64,000 nt of DNA from Temnothorax longispinosus (Eukaryota; Arthropoda; Insecta; Hymenoptera; Formicidae): contig NC_092366.1 in assembly GCF_030848805.1 (NCBI RefSeq), positions 14,822,620 to 14,886,619 on the forward strand, given 5' to 3'. The notes beneath the pieces were generated by a model. It did no database searches and had not been told where the DNA came from. It saw only the letters and a list, made by a program, of their open reading frames with translations. Positions 62,301-64,000 of this stretch are shown piece after piece. A program made the translations under genes and the position numbers. Numbering within the stretch: the first letter of the stretch is position 1; each line of letters opens with the position of its first letter.

Positions 62301-64000
62301 TGTCAGAACCAGGGTGTTGCAGGCAACGGTTTCTTGCGGCCCGGACTCTCCAGAGGTACGATAATTAAGCGACTAATCAATTTTGAAGTGGCGATCAATT
62401 TATATACAAATGGTATTTCTATTTTCGTGTTGTAATTACCTTCAACTTCCCAGGCTTCCGATGTTTCGGATACCGAAGTACTCCTACGATGGAAACAGCC
62501 GAAGTACGACGGCAACTCGCCAGTGTTATGCTACAATCTACAGTACAAGGAGGGTGATTCGATCGCCTGGATAGACGTTGCCTCCAATATTGATCACGAA
62601 TTCTTTCTGGTGCGCGACCTAAAACAAGACACGAGTTACAACTTTCGTCTGGCAGCGCGCAACCGTATCGGTTGGAGCGAGAAGGGCATCCCGTCGAAGT
62701 TGATCAAAACGCGAATGCCGGGTTGCCCGAAGGTACAAATCACGCGGGCGATGAGGCATCTCCAGGAGCTGACCGAGGCCGGCCAGGAGATTGTCCTGGA
62801 AGAGGACAAGCCGCACATCGATTATTCCATAGAAGAGAATCCGATCGAATGGTCGGTGGAGCCGCAGCTGTCCACCAAGTATAGCTTCATCTCCGAGTTA
62901 TCGCGCGGACAATTCTCCGCGGTGGTGAAAGGTGTGGACAAGAGCACGGATTGCGTCATCATCGCCAAGATCCTGGAATTGAACGCCGAGACGGAGAAGC
63001 AAGTGAACCAGGAATACGAAGTATTACGTTCGCTGCGACACGAGCGGATAGCGATGTTGGAGGCTGCCTACAAGGCATCCGGCTCCCCCGTGGCGGTATT
63101 CATCTTGGAGAAGCTTCAGGGCGCTGACATACTCACGTACTTCTCCAGTCGGCACGAGTACACGGAGAACTGCGTGGCGAATGCCGTTACGCAAATTCTC
63201 GACGGTTTACAGTACCTTCACTGGCGCGGATATTGTCACCTGGACATTCAGCCGGACAACATCGTGATGTCGTCCGTGCGATCGGTGCAGGTGAAATTGG
63301 TCGACATGGGATCAGCTCATAGGGTCAGCAAATTGGGCACGGCGGTGCCCAAGCACTTGGGCCATCCCGAATACAGATCGCCCGAGCTCTACAACGATGA
63401 ACCCGTCTACCCGCAAACGGACATCTGGATGGTCGGTGTGTTGACCTACGTATTGCTGTCCGGAGTTTCCCCGTTCCGCGGTAAGGATGTGGACGAGACC
63501 AGGCAGAACATATCCTTCGTCAGATACAGATTCGAGTATCTCTACAAAGAGCTGAGTCAAGAAGCCACCAGATTTCTCATGTTGGTCTTTAAACGCGCGC
63601 CAAGGTTGGTAATAATTAACAAAAAAAAGTTTTCAAGATTAATATAAAGACTTATTGTAATCGAATAATTGTGATTATCGTAGATATTAAATGCGCAATA
63701 TGAATAAGTTTTTTTTACATATGTTAAAAAAAATACATTAATTTTTTTCTTTAGCAAAAGACCAATACCAGAGGAGTGTCACGAACATCGGTGGCTATTA
63801 CCGACTGATTTCATGATTAAAAAACGCGAGAGAGCTGTATTCTTAGGCAACAGACTGAAGGAATATAGTGAGGAATATCACCAAGAAAAGACAAAGATAG
63901 CTTCAGACAGTGACAGCCTGGCGAGCGAGAGTTTGTTGGGCTCCAAACAAAAACTCATCAGGTCAACCAGTATACAAGAAGAGCTGCTGACCACGTTCTA
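30322..64000 (+). CDS. Unc-89: Unc-89/obscurin, giant muscle M-line protein (3' end outside window)
   Basis: I assembled 37 coding exons, about 5,697 residues, with phase agreeing at every junction. Order: 1,540-residue repeat-rich N-terminal exon; SH3; DH-PH (RhoGEF); Ig1-Ig8; disordered linker; Ig9-Ig18; FN3; Ig19-Ig20; PK1; Ig21; FN3; PK2. SH3, DH-PH, 21 Ig, two FN3 and two kinase domains is the plan known for insect Unc-89/obscurin, which sits at the sarcomere M-line, sets thick-filament symmetry and has two C-terminal kinase-like domains. Joining of the first exon to the SH3 exon rests on a good donor (CGG|GTAAAG at 34942) in matching phase 0; if it is not used, that exon ends ten bases later as its own protein. 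The last exon is cut by the window edge. Confidence 0.9.
35551..35660 (+). CDS. Unc-89: Unc-89 SH3 domain, first half
   Basis: Opens after TTTCGTTTCCAG in phase 0 and ends AAA|GTAAGC in phase 2. It reads NYVVVKDYVADNDGFTVNVGDIV, the first strands and RT loop of an SH3 domain (ALYDY-like VKDY and VGDIV). Confidence 0.85.
35720..36600. promoter_or_regulatory. CpG-rich island in the SH3 intron
   Basis: CpG-dense stretch (ACGCGCAGCGCGCGTCGAC near 35865) between two SH3 exons. No coding content is supported on either strand. Candidate enhancer or internal promoter for shorter isoforms. Confidence 0.3.
36957..37112 (+). CDS. Unc-89: Unc-89 cassette exon within the SH3 domain
   Basis: A 156-nt exon (52 codons), phase 2 at both ends, after TTGTTTTAG and before GTAAGAGG. 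It encodes DPDLEVEVGDILDNSAAKHK and then a basic and serine-rich part. Skipping it keeps frame and brings the two SH3 halves together. Confidence 0.75.
37436..37558. mobile_element. Palindromic MITE in Unc-89 intron
   Basis: Ends CCCAGACAGCAC and GTGCTGTCTGGG. The arms continue inward through TGTCCAAAA and ACATAAGACGTC and their complements (123 bp in total). Confidence 0.75.
38884..39006 (+). CDS. Unc-89: Unc-89 SH3 domain, second half
   Basis: Opens after GTTACTTTACAG and ends at GTATGT, phase 2 to phase 2. VYVRTSDGRQGWLPSSIL supplies the last SH3 strands (GRQGWLPS is the usual G-x-GLFPS box). A serine-rich linker to the DH domain follows. Confidence 0.85.
39212..44924 (+). CDS. Unc-89: Unc-89 DH (RhoGEF) domain, five exons
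   Basis: Exons 39212-39382, 40536-40617, 40904-40999, 43247-43339 and 44760-44924. They read VVKELIETEEEFGRDVQLVV (DH helix 1, conserved region 1), FLRLERDFDKHVAYC, then KLPIQRINDYQLLLKELVKY, the signature CR3 of Dbl-family exchange factors (LP.QR...Y.LLL..L). DH domains load GTP onto Rho-family GTPases. The third exon ends with a GC donor (GAG|GCAAGT at 41000). The last exon also carries the first PH strands. Confidence 0.9.
41301..41339. repeat. (TAA)13 microsatellite
   Basis: Thirteen perfect TAA units in the intron between DH exons. A (GT)8 run lies at 41386-41401. Confidence 0.9.
42050..42860. promoter_or_regulatory. CpG-rich island in a DH intron
   Basis: GC-rich intronic segment with many CpG and GC-rich motifs (CCGCCGCCGCGGC on one strand near 42297). 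Open frames on both strands have no recognisable domains. Candidate internal promoter or enhancer. Confidence 0.3.
43340..44759. other. Unc-89 intron, nothing recognised
   Basis: AT-rich intron between DH exons, with no supported exon or repeat family. Confidence 0.5.
45122..45846 (+). CDS. Unc-89: Unc-89 PH domain and charged linker
   Basis: Exons 45122-45259 and 45345-45846 (85-nt intron). EWYTVIDKEGKSKERYLFLF and ARILICKV are PH strands; the closing helix is KACWLKEIRQYASDL. From about 45540 the sequence is a K/E/P/T-rich disordered linker. It ends in phase 1 at GAAG|GTGAGA. A DH-PH pair is the catalytic unit of Rho exchange factors. Confidence 0.9.
46200..47705 (+). CDS. Unc-89: Unc-89 linker, microexon and Ig1
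   Basis: Exons 46200-46460, 46636-46671 and 47460-47705, all phase 1. The acceptor is CTCTGTAG at 46199, not the CAG at 46221, because only it fits the phase. An S/T-rich linker leads into Ig1 (KPVFIKTIEGCSVE, then GEVATFECTML, MQWLKDNKP, DSGIYIARALN). The F-strand cysteine is replaced (YIA instead of Y.C). The 36-nt middle exon is optional: without it the frame gives CSVEPGEVATFEC. Confidence 0.8.
46672..47459. other. Unc-89 intron before Ig1 second exon
   Basis: AT-rich intron; TATG-rich patches on both strands give false open frames. No exon supported. Confidence 0.5.
47786..48529 (+). CDS. Unc-89: Unc-89 Ig2 and Ig3
   Basis: Exons 47786-47927 and 48132-48529. Ig2 (APIFLVRLKDTELLENTYLR to KYSCTAMNRYGEATC) spans the intron. 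Ig3 (LFQGLPEGLLELGTEPRFIW to GLYTCVAQTSTG) lacks the segment that normally carries the B-strand cysteine and G-P turn before the core tryptophan, so it is about 15 residues short. Confidence 0.9.
48637..49541 (+). CDS. Unc-89: Unc-89 Ig4-Ig6
   Basis: A single 905-nt exon with three I-set Ig domains. The recurring motif P-x-x-x-W-x-K-D-G appears as KWTKDGQ, TWYKDGQ and NWYKDGQ, each followed by a DAG.Y- or DAAIY-type F strand. Phase 1 in, phase 0 out (AGG|GTACAT). Confidence 0.92.
49695..50274 (+). CDS. Unc-89: Unc-89 Ig7-Ig8
   Basis: One 580-nt exon after TTGTCGCAG. Ig7: PRFKTKLCD, VHWFLGDVE, GRYTCKVQNEYG. Ig8: RPKLLKKLADQ, VKWYKDGEE, GGLYEVRAENELG. Ends TTGA|GTAAGT in phase 1. Confidence 0.92.
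50275..51114. other. Unc-89 intron after Ig8
   Basis: 840-nt AT-rich intron with no supported exon. Confidence 0.5.
51115..53193 (+). CDS. Unc-89: Unc-89 disordered linker, three phase-1 exons
   Basis: Exons 51115-51264 (150 nt), 51844-51948 (105 nt) and 52378-53193 (816 nt), each a multiple of 3 with phase 1 at both ends. They encode E/K-rich and S/T/E-rich text without a globular fold. The third ends with DDDDDEEVDEEMKNLLARVK, a short acidic stretch then a predicted helix, before GRESG. Spacer between Ig8 and Ig9; any of the three can be skipped without shifting frame. Confidence 0.8.
53194..54283. other. Unc-89 intron before Ig9
   Basis: AT-rich. Sequence near 53574-53640 (ATGCTTCCATGC...) is echoed near 54218-54270, upstream of the true acceptor, as a diverged partial duplication. 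No exon accepted. Confidence 0.5.
54284..55513 (+). CDS. Unc-89: Unc-89 Ig9-Ig11
   Basis: Exons 54284-54686, 54932-55115 and 55213-55513. Ig9: VKWLKDGKALR, GLYMCVLTNKLG. Ig10 is split by an intron at its core tryptophan (DISW|YSNGHE). Ig11: IKWIKNGTELQ, GFYTVVAKNYLG. Phases 1/2, 2/0 and 0/1 agree. Confidence 0.92.
55638..57975 (+). CDS. Unc-89: Unc-89 Ig12-Ig18
   Basis: Exons 55638-56216, 56319-56743, 56843-57606 and 57677-57975 encode seven I-set Ig domains. Core motifs in order: VEWLKNGET, VAWFKDGEK, VQWFKDGIP, LKWLRNDEE (Ig15, split by the intron with a GTCAGT donor at 56744), VSWTKDGEP, VTWYFNDKP and FEWYRNGDR. All junction phases match. Confidence 0.92.
58068..59270 (+). CDS. Unc-89: Unc-89 FN3-1, Ig19 and Ig20
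   Basis: Exon 58068-58987 plus the start of exon 59125-59564. FN3: MMDRHLTLSWKPS, VTYLVEM, YKFRIRVENKYG. Ig19: APRFLRQEYD, MTYYFNDQL, GVYEAVATNEHG. Ig20: YPTFIERPDE, LKWYKDWKP, then after the intron GLYSISAGNVAG. This Ig-Ig-kinase order immediately before PK1 is typical of the titin/obscurin kinase group. Confidence 0.9.
59290..60587 (+). CDS. Unc-89: Unc-89 kinase domain 1 (pseudokinase)
   Basis: Exons 59125-59564 (3' part), 59769-59907 and 60118-60587. Visible motifs: glycine loop GRGTQGVTYHAV; VAIK lysine in YASKIM; LVMEL then GGELVDNL; catalytic loop YAHLGLT, where HRD.K..N is lost, so the catalytic aspartate is missing; IGDFGLARR (DFG kept); YVAPE; DMWSVGIITYILLSG; closing helix YNVDKRMDV..ALAHPWF. 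Family: titin/MLCK-like. Likely catalytically dead and acting as a scaffold; reduced PK1 activity is known in this family. The first intron is U12-type. Confidence 0.9.
59565..59768 (+). other. U12-type (minor spliceosome) intron
   Basis: Donor GTATCCTT at 59565 and branch site TCCTTAAC at 59748-59755, 13-14 nt before the acceptor TTTAG (59768). These match the U12 consensus for a GT-AG minor intron and fit phase 2. Confidence 0.85.
60856..61462 (+). CDS. Unc-89: Unc-89 interkinase linker, two exons
   Basis: Exons 60856-61083 and 61318-61462. Starts DWYSNASCRTWYRR and continues as a P/S/R-rich stretch (SPLKKRSPRTWE) with no fold recognised. It joins PK1 to Ig21. Phases 2/2 and 2/0. Confidence 0.85.
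61852..62355 (+). CDS. Unc-89: Unc-89 interkinase helix and Ig21
   Basis: 504-nt exon, phase 0 both ends. An R/E/D-rich probably helical segment (ERRRFTDVMDEEIDDERR) precedes Ig21 (PPFFREKPQICPIEEG, LTCLAVGNPKP, IQWFKNDMV, GIYKVVARNPIG). Confidence 0.9.
62454..64000 (+). CDS. Unc-89: Unc-89 FN3-2, kinase domain 2 and C-terminal part
   Basis: Exons 62454-63604 and 63755 to the window edge. FN3: VLLRWKQPKYDGNSPVLCY, YNFRLAARNRIGWS. PK2: glycine loop SRGQFSAVVKG (first glycine replaced), lysine in VIIAKIL, YCHLDIQPDN (catalytic D and N kept), VDMGSA in place of DFG, RSPEL, DIWMVGVLTYVLLSGVSPF. More kinase-like than PK1 in the catalytic loop but with altered DFG. The final exon (AG|C join after the unusual donor GTTGGT at 63605) gives CHEHRWLLPTDF and an S-rich tail. 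The window stops mid-codon (TA), which could be a stop or tyrosine. Confidence 0.9.

Overview
This is a eukaryotic, insect-type window, most likely from an ant or other hymenopteran. That placement is an inference from AT-rich introns mixed with CpG-rich islands, the density of TA- and TTAA-flanked DNA transposons, and an arthropod-layout obscurin gene. There are no operons, Shine-Dalgarno sites or CRISPR. Genes were read by joining exons at GT-AG sites with matching phase. Most isolated open frames are shadows or noise.

Left part, about 1-8.3 kb: repeat DNA. The left edge holds a minus-strand Ty3-like aspartic protease (DTG motif) running off the window. Behind it lie three direct copies of a 2.6-3.2 kb module. 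Each copy has a 159-bp-spaced array of units carrying plus-strand splice-like signals and AAGATGGC (YY1/Pho-like) sites. Two copies also carry a minisatellite, of 129 bp and 131 bp. Tails of a minus-strand acidic ORF sit between copies. I read this as tandem or recombined LTR retroelements with unusually long, repeat-rich non-coding ends.

8.9-13.2 kb: a minus-strand FBXL4-like gene (discoidin-like N-terminal part, F-box, start of the LRRs). It is split by a nested transposon block containing a hAT transposase remnant, and it carries an apparent frameshift at a run of eight A residues. 13.3-15.6 kb is AT-rich with a TTAA-flanked piggyBac-type MITE and another small MITE. 15.7-18.6 kb: a four-exon minus-strand gene for an 824-residue protein whose last part looks like an avidin/streptavidin domain, which is unexpected for an insect.

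19.8-30.3 kb: a CpG-rich stretch that may hold the promoter and a non-coding first exon of the large plus-strand gene, then gene-poor DNA with a 1,050-bp pogo/Tigger-like element and a palindromic MITE.

30.3-64.0 kb and beyond: Unc-89/obscurin, the giant M-line protein of muscle. I assembled 37 coding exons (about 5,700 residues) with consistent phase at all 36 junctions: a 1,540-residue N-terminal exon with about 29 copies of an FVPGQ repeat, then SH3, DH-PH, Ig1-Ig8, a disordered linker, Ig9-Ig18, FN3, Ig19-Ig20, pseudokinase PK1, Ig21, FN3 and PK2. From SH3 onward this matches the known insect obscurin plan. The huge repeat exon, a cassette exon inside the SH3 domain, a 36-nt microexon, a GC-AG intron and a U12-type intron in PK1 are the notable points.
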